From the NCBI GenBank assembly GCA_030372985.1, contig JAUCQB010000265.1, positions 34,183-98,182 on the forward strand: DNA of 64,000 bases. The letters run 5' to 3'. Numbering within the stretch: position 1 is the first letter of the stretch; each line of letters starts with the position of its first letter. Position numbers and translations under genes: made by a program. This DNA is from Phycisphaerae bacterium. GTDB taxonomy: Bacteria > Planctomycetota > Phycisphaerae > UBA1845 > PWPN01. The notes under the pieces are model-generated. The model was not told where the DNA came from and ran no database searches. It saw only the letters and a list, made by a program, of their open reading frames with translations. Positions 16,975-24,580 of this stretch are shown one piece after another.

Positions 16975-17478
16975 GGGAATGAACCTTATCACTTTGGATA
17001 GCAAGTACTTAAAGCAACCGCTTCTCCACCGGCGCCGGGGCCTCGGTCTCCGAAGGAAAGGTTTCCCCCACGCCGAGGTCGCAGCCCACACGCAACCGAC
17101 TATGGTATGGTAACCGGCCACAAATGTCTCGCCAATGGCCCGACTTCGGGCTGCTCACCGGTCATCCAACTCCTCCCGCCGCAAGTGTTGCATCACAAGC
17201 AGCGAAGAAGGCTGTCGCTGCCTCGCCCCCACCGCCGTTATCGGGCCATCTGCTCGCCTTGCGTTGTGAGAACCGTCGGTGGGCATCGCGGGCACCAGGC
17301 GGCCCGGCAATGCATGCGCACGGCCCCGTCCGCGCGGAAGACAAGCAGCGTGTTCGGGAGTCGCCCTCCCCCTCCGATGACGGGGCAGGCAACGCGCTTG
17401 CCTGGGTCGCACGCGTGCAACCCGTGGCAGGTCTCCCCCTCCGGCCTCATCAGGGCAGTTACCGGTCTTGCAGGGTCT
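16975..17478. other. Intergenic region, no gene seen
   Basis: About 500 bases between the hydrolase stop and the RTX start, both on the minus strand. A less GC-rich patch at 16985-17020 is the likeliest place for the RTX promoter, but no clear hexamer pair is visible. Arg/Pro-rich ORFs here have no recognisable domain. Confidence 0.4.
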
Positions 17479-18678
17479 TTACAGATCTGCCGACCGGCTT
17501 GCCTGCCTATTACTTTTGTTGCTCGCTCGACGCCTGCGGTCAAGCCTCTCAAACACATTCTGTTGTGCATCCGTGTCGGAGAGGCCTCTCGGACGACGTC
17601 CGGAATGCGAACCGGACGCGAGCATGCGCTCCACCGCCTGCTCGGCGCCGTCGCCGGCCAGGTAGTGGTTGAAGAAGGCCACCGTTCGTGCCGCGTACAG
17701 CTCCGGACGGAGAACGGCCGATTGGTTGTGCTTGGCGCCGGGCACGACCCACAGGAATTTCGGACCCGGGGCCATTTCGTAGAGCATTTGAGACTGCTCC
17801 ACGGGAATGTAGCCATCACGCTCGCCGTGGATAAAGAGGATGGGCCGCGGACCTTCCATGCGAGCCAGAGCTTTTCGGACGGAGGGGAAGGTGCAGTTCA
17901 GCCGCTTTCGGCACTCGCAGAACAGCAGCCAGCGGAGGAACCGCCAGAACTGCGGCGGATAATTCTCGTAGACAAATCGGACCTTGGCGAAAATGTACGC
18001 CCAGCGCTTCATCAGGTATTCGAGCGTGGTATCGGAGCTGAACGCCCCGTCGGTGATGATCGCCTTGACCATCTGATTGTTCTGAGCGGCCAGGATGGCC
18101 GCGCCGGCTCCGCGCGAGATGCCGAATAAGCCCACTTCCGACGGAAGCCCTCGGCTCTCCAGCCAGTCCTCGACGTAAGCGAGGGCCCCCAGCATGTCGT
18201 TCAGCTCGTGATTGGTCGGCCACTGCCGGGGCTGGTAGCCCGGCTGCAGGCTGGACTCGCCGTGACCCCGGAAATCGAAGCTGAACACGTTGTAACCCGC
18301 TTCGAGGAGCGGACGGCAATACCGCGCGCAACTGTACATATCGCTGGAAAACTCATGGGCGAAAATCACCATGCCCTTGGGGCTTCCGCCGTGATCGCCA
18401 AACAGGAACATGCCGCAAAGATGGATATTGTCGAACGCCCGGAAGACCACCCGCTCGCCGTCAAGCCGTTCAAAATCGCACGGTCCCATCGCCAGGGGCG
18501 GCGGGGTGTCGCGAATGATGTTAAACATGATCTTGACGTATTTTCGAAGAATCAGCCAGCAGATGAGAAGCAGGGAGGCGAGGGTCAGCAGAATCGAGAC
18601 AAGGGCCCAGTTGCGCGCCAGGTAGTCCCACCACGCACCGGCCAACACTCCTGATTCAGCCAACAAGATGAAGCCCAT
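17479..18678 (-). CDS. Membrane-anchored alpha/beta hydrolase
   Basis: A 399-residue protein starting MGFILLAESG (18678), chosen over an upstream ORF start because the extra residues are atypical. Two hydrophobic stretches (WALVSILLTLASLLLICWLIL) anchor it. The hydrolase fold follows: oxyanion region GMVIFAHEFSSD, FDFRGHGES, nucleophile elbow GISRG (Ser ~188), Asp in HGERDGYIP (~310) and His in PGAKHNQ (~337). It is close to the serine aminopeptidase S33/BAAT-like hydrolases; the substrate cannot be told. The C-terminus after the last helix is Arg/Ser-rich and poorly conserved in appearance. It stands alone in its operon. Confidence 0.75.
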   Translation of the reverse strand: MGFILLAESGVLAGAWWDYLARNWALVSILLTLASLLLICWLILRKYVKIMFNIIRDTPPPLAMGPCDFERLDGERVVFRAFDNIHLCGMFLFGDHGGSPKGMVIFAHEFSSDMYSCARYCRPLLEAGYNVFSFDFRGHGESSLQPGYQPRQWPTNHELNDMLGALAYVEDWLESRGLPSEVGLFGISRGAGAAILAAQNNQMVKAIITDGAFSSDTTLEYLMKRWAYIFAKVRFVYENYPPQFWRFLRWLLFCECRKRLNCTFPSVRKALARMEGPRPILFIHGERDGYIPVEQSQMLYEMAPGPKFLWVVPGAKHNQSAVLRPELYAARTVAFFNHYLAGDGAEQAVERMLASGSHSGRRPRGLSDTDAQQNVFERLDRRRRASNKSNRQASRSADL

Positions 18679-19483
18679 CCTCAGCTTCGCGGCCCTGCGG
18701 CAACCGCGCCACCACGCCGACGGTATGGTAAGCCCAGGGAACCGCATCGATCAAGCCTGCAAAGTCCCCTGCCAACCTGCCCGGGGGAATGAGTGACCCG
18801 GTCGCGGCGACCGTCCCGCCACCAAAAAGAAAACACCGGGAGTCCGAAGACAACCCGGTGCTTTCCGGAGGGGAAAAGCACTATGAACTCCGCCCGCAGG
18901 CGGTCATTCGCATCCTTAACCACAGATGACCACGGAGATCGCGGCCTGGAACCCGCCGCATTGAGAAGGCCCGAAGGCTCCTGCCCTTGGAGCCACTCTC
19001 TCTCCGAACTTCTGTGCAACTAACCCATAAGAGTAACGCAACTTGGTGAAACTGGCAAGTGGAAAATCACAATTCCGTCAGAAACGCAGTCGAACCGCCT
19101 TGTGACGCCTATTCGCCATAGCGCAAGTTGCTGCTGTTAAAGATTTTATGACTGATTAAACCGGTTCTGCGATCGCCAGAGGAATTGATGCAATTTCATC
19201 GCTTGGGTTCTGCACCCACCTGTCTGGCCGTGTGTTCTCCAAAAACCGCTCTTCAACTTGCCATGGATCGAGACTACCGGGCGAGAAAACCTCGTAAGCC
19301 GAACCCGGATGCCAACCCGGCATGGCACGGTCCCAAGGACTTGATTCAGCGGCGTTTGTGGATGCGAGCGAGCGTTTGCTGGACCAATTGCTGCCAGTGT
19401 GGCACCGGAGGCATTCCTGGCCCGGTTCTATCGGGTGACGCGCAAAGTCCATCATCAACACAAGTTACGGGAATTGCCATCGT
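18679..19483. other. Intergenic region with a low-GC patch; possible gene remnant
   Basis: About 800 bases without a convincing gene. 19020-19160 is clearly lower in GC than its surroundings. From about 19340 a plus-strand frame reads as plausible coding sequence (PEAFLARFYRVTRKVHHQHKL, ending at a stop near 19513), but it has no good start, so a decayed gene is possible. A minus-strand terminator lies at 18824-18860. Confidence 0.35.
18824..18860 (-). terminator. Strong Rho-independent terminator with no obvious upstream gene
   Basis: On the minus strand a CACCGGG/CCCGGTG stem (18860-18834, 13-base loop) is followed by TTTTCTTTTT. No minus-strand gene is evident directly upstream, so it may end an unannotated small RNA or a decayed gene. 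Confidence 0.6.
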
Positions 19484-19499
19484 TGGCACGGCCATTGCT
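19484..19499 (+). promoter_or_regulatory. Sigma-54 promoter of hsp20
   Basis: TGGCACGGCCATTGCT matches the -24/-12 consensus TGGCACG-N4-TTGCW at every position. Transcription would start near 19511, giving a leader of about 77 bases before the hsp20 ATG. A sigma-54 activator is encoded at 47072-48133 in this window. Confidence 0.75.
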
Positions 19500-19587
19500 A
19501 CATCTCGATGTGACAAGTTGAGATTGAAGGCACCTGCAACAACAGGTGCGAAGGCACATGATCGGGGCGAGCCCCAGGAGGTCTGTG

Positions 19588-20034
19588 ATGTTGCCAGTGA
19601 GAGTGTTGCAGAATTGCGTCAATGATGTGTGCTCATCTCCGTTGAGCACGTGGTCGCGCCTGCCGAGGCTGTTCGATGAGATGTTCGAGGGCACCTTGTG
19701 GCAGAACGGAGTCGGCGCCCTGCCGGTGGACATCCGCCAGGAAGGCGACAAGTGGGTGATTGAGGCCGAAGTACCGGGGATTGCCCGGGACGACCTGAAC
19801 ATCACGGTCGAGAATGGCGTACTGACTATTGGCGGTAAATACGCGGAGGAAACCAAGAACGAGAATGCCGAGTACCATGTCCGCGAGCGGCGGACGGGCG
19901 AGTTCTCGAGGTCGTTTCGCCTGCCGAAAACCGCTGACAGCGAGAACGTGACGGCGGGACTGGTCAACGGCGTGCTCACGCTCACAATCCCGACGCGGGA
20001 GGAAGCCAAGCCCCGCCGAATCGAACTGAAGTAG
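19588..20034 (+). CDS. Small heat shock protein Hsp20 (alpha-crystallin family)
   Basis: A 148-residue chaperone. Hsp20 proteins form oligomers that hold unfolding proteins until ATP-dependent chaperones refold them, in the cytoplasm. An N-terminal arm with WSRLPRLFDEMFEG leads into the alpha-crystallin domain (residues ~45-140). There LPVDIRQEGDKWVIEAEVPGI, ENGVLTIGGKYAEE, the RRTGEFSRSFRLP region and GLVNGVLTLTIPTRE are the family hallmarks. The ATG at 19588 is chosen because AGGAGG lies 7 bases upstream; an earlier ATG at 19546 has no such site. The promoter appears to be sigma-54 dependent, unusual for this class, which in other bacteria is often under RpoH or HrcA/CIRCE control. No CIRCE repeat was seen. 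Confidence 0.93.
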   Translation: MLPVRVLQNCVNDVCSSPLSTWSRLPRLFDEMFEGTLWQNGVGALPVDIRQEGDKWVIEAEVPGIARDDLNITVENGVLTIGGKYAEETKNENAEYHVRERRTGEFSRSFRLPKTADSENVTAGLVNGVLTLTIPTREEAKPRRIELK

Positions 20035-20048
20035 GCTCAAAGCGATAA

Positions 20049-20091
20049 CGCGGACAGGGGCATCCGGCAGGTGCGTAGCCTGCCAACCGCG
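20049..20091. terminator. Hairpin between convergent hsp20 and queG
   Basis: An inner GGCAGG/CCTGCC stem (7-base loop) lies inside an outer CGCGG/CCGCG pair, between the two convergent stop codons. There is no U tract, so terminator function is only suggested. Confidence 0.35.
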
Positions 20092-20144
20092 TGCATCGCA
20101 AGAGGTTGTTCGTCACCGGGACGGTGCGGTCGGATGAAGGGACG

Positions 20145-21266
20145 TTATCCGGCCGTGCCGTCTCCTTTTTTCCCGCCACGGTAATTGTCCAGGGCGATAC
20201 GGGCGTTACGCCTGAGCATTTCAACCGTCGCCCGCTTCATGGCACTGCCGCGCAAAGACCGCTCGTACTGATCGGCGGAGAGCTCGCAAAGATCTAAAAG
20301 GGGCGGTGACGGAACCAGCGGGTTTCGGTTTTTGACCGCGTGGGCCGACGCCGGGGCGATGCGGCGATTCCAGGGACACACTTCCTGGCACACGTCGCAG
20401 CCGAACACCCAGTTGCCCATCCGCCGCGACAGATCCCCGGAGATTTCGCCCCGGTGCTCGATGGTCAGATACGAGATGCAGCGGGAAGCATCCATTTGGT
20501 AAGGCTTTGTCAAAGCACCTGTCGGACAGGCCTCCACGCATCGCATGCAGTTGCCGCAGCGATCCTTGGCCGGAGGCGTCGGTTCCAGCTCCAGCGTGGT
20601 GATGATCTCGCCCAGCATGAACATCGATCCGATCCGCGAATCGATGACCATGGTGTTCCGGCCCATCCAGCCGATCCCGGCGGCGGCAGCCCATTCGCGC
20701 TCGATGATCGGAGCGGTATCCACGCAGACCCGCGTTTCGAGCGGCTCGTTCATCACCTCGCGCAGCCGGTCGGCAAGATGATGCAGCCGCTTGCGAACCA
20801 CGCGGTGGTAGTCGCGGCCGCAGGCATAACGTGCAACACGCCCGCGAGGTTGGTCTCCGCCTTCCAGGACGCCGAGCTCTGGCAGGGCAGCGTCGAGGTC
20901 GCCGCACGGACCGAGACTTGCCGAATGGTTCAGCCCCCGGCGGCAGGTCTCCGCCGCCTCCGGCGGCTCCGACCATGCCCTACCCTTTTCACGCCCCCTC
21001 GCAGACGACTGTGCCTCGCCGGCCAATGATTCATCCTGCCAGGCGACAACGATCACTGACCGAGCCCCTTCGAGCAGGAGGCGAGGGTCCGTTCGTAGAT
21101 CCTGCCACCGGGCCAAATAGTTCATCGAACCCGCACAGCCCCTCGCCAGCCAGTCGCGGTAGTACTCAGCCCGCCCGATGGGCTCGGCCTTGGCCACGCC
21201 GGCCCGAACAAAGCCGGCCTCGATCGCCAGAGCGCAAATCCGTGCCGTTTTCTCCGCCGGGCTCAT
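20145..21266 (-). CDS. queG: Epoxyqueuosine reductase QueG with an in-frame insertion
   Basis: A 373-residue enzyme. QueG reduces epoxyqueuosine to queuosine in tRNA, using cobalamin and two [4Fe-4S] clusters. Visible are the N-terminal EAGFVRAGVAKAEP, the active-site Asp in CVDTAPIIER (~183), CGNCMRCVEACPTGAL (~237-252) and CDVCQEVCPWNRR (~290-301). Residues ~78-140, between EGARSVIVVAWQ and GRVARYACGRDYH, form an extra segment of about 55-60 residues (DNA ~20847-21035). It is rich in Glu, Arg, Gly and Ala, and homologues normally have only a short loop there. The frame is kept, so the enzyme may still fold. The insert contains a 15-base string also found in an intergenic region at 43739. 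Confidence 0.88.
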   Translation of the reverse strand: MSPAEKTARICALAIEAGFVRAGVAKAEPIGRAEYYRDWLARGCAGSMNYLARWQDLRTDPRLLLEGARSVIVVAWQDESLAGEAQSSARGREKGRAWSEPPEAAETCRRGLNHSASLGPCGDLDAALPELGVLEGGDQPRGRVARYACGRDYHRVVRKRLHHLADRLREVMNEPLETRVCVDTAPIIEREWAAAAGIGWMGRNTMVIDSRIGSMFMLGEIITTLELEPTPPAKDRCGNCMRCVEACPTGALTKPYQMDASRCISYLTIEHRGEISGDLSRRMGNWVFGCDVCQEVCPWNRRIAPASAHAVKNRNPLVPSPPLLDLCELSADQYERSLRGSAMKRATVEMLRRNARIALDNYRGGKKGDGTAG

Positions 21267-21474
21267 TCAACCCATAGTACCGGCAACTCTCTGAGCCAAC
21301 CAACGCCAAACACAGAGCTTGGCTCTGCCCCCGCCCCTCGTCCCGCGCCTCCCGCCCCCTTTCATTGACACACCCCACTCCATGATCTACCGTGGCCCCC
21401 GCGTCAGAAGAACGGCGCGCCCCGGACCTGGGGCATGACAGGTCACCGTCTACCGGAGGCAACAGCGTCCAGGC

Positions 21475-21897
21475 ATGGCAGCCATTTTCGACTACGACTG
21501 GTTCACCGGCCCCGCCTTTGAGCGACAGAAGACTCTGGCCCGTGAACTGTGTGCCCGAAAGAAATTCGAGGGCGTTACCGAGGACCAACCCCGCTACGAG
21601 GAGTACCAGAAGTTCCTCGGCGAGCTGGAAACTCGGGTGCTGATCTACCTGCGGGACGGGTTCAGCTATGAGATGAAGGGCATGATCGACCTGGGCCTCC
21701 GGGGCATGCTGACGTTCGAATGCGAGCCGGTGGACGAGCAGTACAAGGTCGGGGCATTCGTGGTGTCGGCCCTGTTCGAAGAAATCGTCCGGGTGGAGGT
21801 CTTCGCAGTGCATCCTTCGGAGAAGCCCGAGGACACGCCGATGATCACCGGCTTTCGGAACCGGCCGAGCGAGCCTCCGCTGCGGGATGACGGCTGA
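21475..21897 (+). CDS. Conserved hypothetical protein
   Basis: A 140-residue soluble protein starting MAAIFDYDWFTGPAFERQKT. It has helices in the first half (LARELCARKKFEGVTEDQPRYEEYQKFLGELETRV) and strands in the second (MLTFECEPVDEQYKVGAFVV, VRVEVFAVHP). No signal peptide or metal-binding motif is seen. I do not recognise the family. Codon use resembles the neighbouring genes, which supports it being real. It stands between the divergent queG gene and the convergent esterase gene, so context gives no hint of function. The ribosome binding site is weak (CAGG). Confidence 0.55.
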   Translation: MAAIFDYDWFTGPAFERQKTLARELCARKKFEGVTEDQPRYEEYQKFLGELETRVLIYLRDGFSYEMKGMIDLGLRGMLTFECEPVDEQYKVGAFVVSALFEEIVRVEVFAVHPSEKPEDTPMITGFRNRPSEPPLRDDG

Positions 21898-21987
21898 TGA
21901 CCTCGCGATTCGGCGAGCTGTCGCAGACACGCGGGCCTCTGGCAATACGATGGTCCGCCGGGGCCGACCGCTCCGTCATGGGCCATC

Positions 21988-22812
21988 TCATGCCGGTGCC
22001 GAGGCCGTAGCCGTGCTTCGCGTCGTGATGGCGAAATCCAGAATCTTTCGCGCATCCTCATAGTTCGTCGAGTGCCCGCCATTCTCACGATGAATCAGGA
22101 GCACGGGACGGCCGAGCTTTTTTAAGATCTCGGCCAGGCGCAGAACGCTGTGCGGCGGGACGGACGCGTCCTTGCCGCCGGTGGTGAAGGCCACCGGCAT
22201 GGTCAGACGCTCGGGCCAGTACTCGGCGCTGCGGTTCTTGTACTCCAACGGGATTTCCGACTTCCTGCCGCCGAATGACTCGGCGATCGCGTCCTGAAAC
22301 CTCTCGCATCCCAGGTGATTGGCCGTGCCGTTCATCGACGCGACGCCATCGACCAGTTCGGGATGTCGCACGGCGAGGGTCAGGCAGCTCGCCCCGCCCA
22401 TCGACCCGCCGCAGATCACGACTCGCCGCACGCGGTATTGCTTCTTCAGGTCCTCGATGATCTGCACCATGTCGGCCTCGGCCTTGGACCCCATCCATGA
22501 GGTCTTCGCCCGGTAGTCGGGCGAAACGAAGATCATGCCGTGCTCGGCCGCCGCGTCGCGGGCCGCCCGGCACTCGTCGCGCGTATCCCTGGCGAACTGC
22601 CAGCGGTCCGAGCCGTGACCATGAAGAGCGATCAGCACGTCGTGGGCCTCGCCCACCTTGAAGCCTCCAGGAAGCATGAGCACATATTTCTGGGTCGTTC
22701 CGTCAACCTGAGCCACGAACGAACGATCCTGAACGGTCCACGTTTGCTCAGAACTTGGCGGCAACGAAGCCGCTGTCAGCACCGCACCGATGAGAATGGG
22801 GACGCTTTTCAT
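21988..22812 (-). CDS. Secreted alpha/beta-hydrolase esterase
   Basis: A 274-residue protein with an N-terminal signal peptide (MKSVPILIGAVLTAASLPPSS). It has oxyanion region LIALHGHGSDRW, nucleophile elbow GGSMGG (Ser ~137), Asp in FTTGGKDASVPP and His in ENGGHSTN near the C-terminus. This is the pattern of secreted esterases of the feruloyl esterase/PHB depolymerase-like group, which release acyl or aromatic groups from polysaccharides. The start follows the sulfatase stop on the same strand by 15 bases, so the two are one operon. A joint role in stripping sulfate and ester groups from a complex polysaccharide is the natural reading. Confidence 0.8.
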   Translation of the reverse strand: MKSVPILIGAVLTAASLPPSSEQTWTVQDRSFVAQVDGTTQKYVLMLPGGFKVGEAHDVLIALHGHGSDRWQFARDTRDECRAARDAAAEHGMIFVSPDYRAKTSWMGSKAEADMVQIIEDLKKQYRVRRVVICGGSMGGASCLTLAVRHPELVDGVASMNGTANHLGCERFQDAIAESFGGRKSEIPLEYKNRSAEYWPERLTMPVAFTTGGKDASVPPHSVLRLAEILKKLGRPVLLIHRENGGHSTNYEDARKILDFAITTRSTATASAPA

Positions 22813-22827
22813 AAGATCTCTGGCGGC

Positions 22828-24261
22828 TCAATTTTTCTCCGAAGCCGTCGGCCATCGCGGGCTTCGGACATTCCATTCGTACACCCGAGCCCGAAGAGTC
22901 TCCAGCACTTCGCGGCTGCCGGGATCACCGGCCAGGTCCTTCAACTCAAAGGGGTCCGAGGGAACGTCGAACAGGTGCTCGGCTCTACTCTTCTTGCGGT
23001 CAACGAAGAACATGTGCCTCAGCGTTCGGACGCCGTCCGCGGAACTGGTCTCGATGAGAGCGACGTTCTGCCCCACCGTCTTCCGCTGCCCCAGCAACAC
23101 GGGGGCCACCGAAATGCCCTGGACCGTGTCCGGAGCCTGGATGCCGCACAGATCCAACAGCGTGGGCATCACATCCACCAGGCTGACCACCTGCGTCTCC
23201 ACCACCGCCGGCTTGAGCCGCCGCGGATAGCGGAAGATCATCGGGATACGAACAGCCTCCTCGTGGTGCGTGTTCTTGTTGAACAGTCCGTGGCTGCCGA
23301 GCAGGTCGCCGTGGTCGGAAGTCATCAACACAATGGTATCGTCTTCGATCCCGGTCTGACGGATGGCGTCCAGCACCCGGCCGATGCACTCGTCCACGGC
23401 CGTGATCTGCCCGTCATACAGAGCGGTCAGTTCGCGAAGGGTCATCCCGGTCGGCAACGGCTGCGTAAACGTGTCCTTATGCTGGTAATAGTGAAAGTCC
23501 CACATGTAGATCTTGAACCAGTTCTCGTCGTAGGCGAGTCTGCCGTTGACCCAGGCGTTGTCGTGAATAATGACCTTGGCCGGGTCATACATCTTGCGGA
23601 ACTTCTCCGGCATCTCGGAAACGGGCATGTGCGGCGGGCCGTAGGGCAGGTAAAGGAAGAACGGGCGATCCTTATGCCCGCGGATGTACTCGATGGCCGT
23701 CTCGGTCTCGTGATACGGGCTGTAGTCGTCGTAGACGTAGGGCTCACCCTCGTTCTTGTAGAAGGTCTGCTTGAAGTAGCGGTGACGCATCCTCGGCCGC
23801 AGGCTCTCGCGGAAGCCGAGCGTCTGGGGCGTCGGTGCCAGGTGCCACTTGCCGATCAGGACCGTATCGTAGCCGTTGGCGGCGAACACCTCGGCCAACG
23901 TCGGCGTCTGATTGGTCGGACGGCCGGGGCCAGCCTCGTTGTCCTGGTTGTGGAGGACGCCGGTGGAGCGTGCGTATCGGCCGGAGAGAAGAATCGACCT
24001 TGCCGGCGAGCAAACCGGGAAATTGCTGAAAGCGAACTCGATTCGCACGCCCGTGGCCGCCAGGCGGTCAATATTCGGTGTCCGGACCACCGGGTGGCCG
24101 TAGCAGCCGACCTCCGAGGCACGGAGTTGATCGGGGAAAAAGATCACGATATTGGGCCGACGAGGCGACCGTCCGGTCGGCTTGACGTCCGGAGCCTGAG
24201 CCAAAGCCATTGCGGTTGCGGAGGTTACCGACAAGCAGACCATGGCAAGTGCACGAATCAT
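22828..24261 (-). CDS. Secreted formylglycine-dependent sulfatase
   Basis: A 477-residue S1-family sulfatase with a signal peptide (ALAMVCLSVTSATAMALA). It removes sulfate esters in the periplasm or outside the cell. The calcium-site start RPNIVIFFPDQLR, the CSPAR sulfatase motif (Cys ~84, to be oxidised to formylglycine), SGRYARSTGV, GKWHLAP and TSDHGDLLGSHG are all present. The closing ELKDLAGDP region is typical. The Cys-Ser-Pro-Ala-Arg form needs a formylglycine-generating enzyme, which is not in the window. The start at 24261 has AGGTGG upstream. It is the first gene of an operon with the esterase. The substrate is not predictable by eye. Confidence 0.9.
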   Translation of the reverse strand: MIRALAMVCLSVTSATAMALAQAPDVKPTGRSPRRPNIVIFFPDQLRASEVGCYGHPVVRTPNIDRLAATGVRIEFAFSNFPVCSPARSILLSGRYARSTGVLHNQDNEAGPGRPTNQTPTLAEVFAANGYDTVLIGKWHLAPTPQTLGFRESLRPRMRHRYFKQTFYKNEGEPYVYDDYSPYHETETAIEYIRGHKDRPFFLYLPYGPPHMPVSEMPEKFRKMYDPAKVIIHDNAWVNGRLAYDENWFKIYMWDFHYYQHKDTFTQPLPTGMTLRELTALYDGQITAVDECIGRVLDAIRQTGIEDDTIVLMTSDHGDLLGSHGLFNKNTHHEEAVRIPMIFRYPRRLKPAVVETQVVSLVDVMPTLLDLCGIQAPDTVQGISVAPVLLGQRKTVGQNVALIETSSADGVRTLRHMFFVDRKKSRAEHLFDVPSDPFELKDLAGDPGSREVLETLRARVYEWNVRSPRWPTASEKN

Positions 24262-24325
24262 GGGAAACCACCTAAAGAAAACCAGGCATCGTTCCTCTCA
24301 AGGCCAGCCCACAGGGCGGGCAGAT

Positions 24326-24331
24326 AGTATA
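24326..24331 (-). promoter_or_regulatory. -10 box (TATACT) of the sulfatase-esterase operon
   Basis: TATACT on the minus strand about 65 bases upstream of the sulfatase ATG. The surrounding GAGGAGTTATA resembles the GH57 -10 region at 11738. The -35 is weak. Confidence 0.4.
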
Positions 24332-24392
24332 ACTCCTCCCCTGCCATGAAGGTAAAACGCCAGTTTCCGAACAAAAGTCCTCAAGATAATGC

Positions 24393-24420
24393 TTGGCGCC
24401 AACGAAGAATAAGGTAATAT
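24393..24420 (+). promoter_or_regulatory. Candidate sigma-70 promoter of the dockerin-like gene
   Basis: TTGGCG and TAATAT are separated by 16 bases, about 160 bases upstream of the ATG at 24581. They lie in the divergent region shared with the sulfatase operon. Confidence 0.4.
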
Positions 24421-24580
24421 GTAGACAGACCCAGCGATGGATTCGTCCATTGCAGACCGATCGGAGGATGTCTCTGGCGGAGAGTTGCAGCCGGTCCGGG
24501 GGCGGAGAGGTCCGTAAGCTCATGTCATGTCTACGCCCAACACCCGGCAGAAAGCTGAGACAGGAGAAGGAGACGCATCG

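Noticed and set aside
19185..19625. 146-codon plus-strand ORF overlapping the hsp20 start
   Set aside because: Poor composition, no domain, and it overlaps the sigma-54 promoter and hsp20 in another frame. A decayed gene in a neighbouring frame remains possible.
22540..24327. 595-codon plus-strand ORF
   Set aside because: Antisense to the sulfatase and esterase genes, both of which have complete catalytic motifs.
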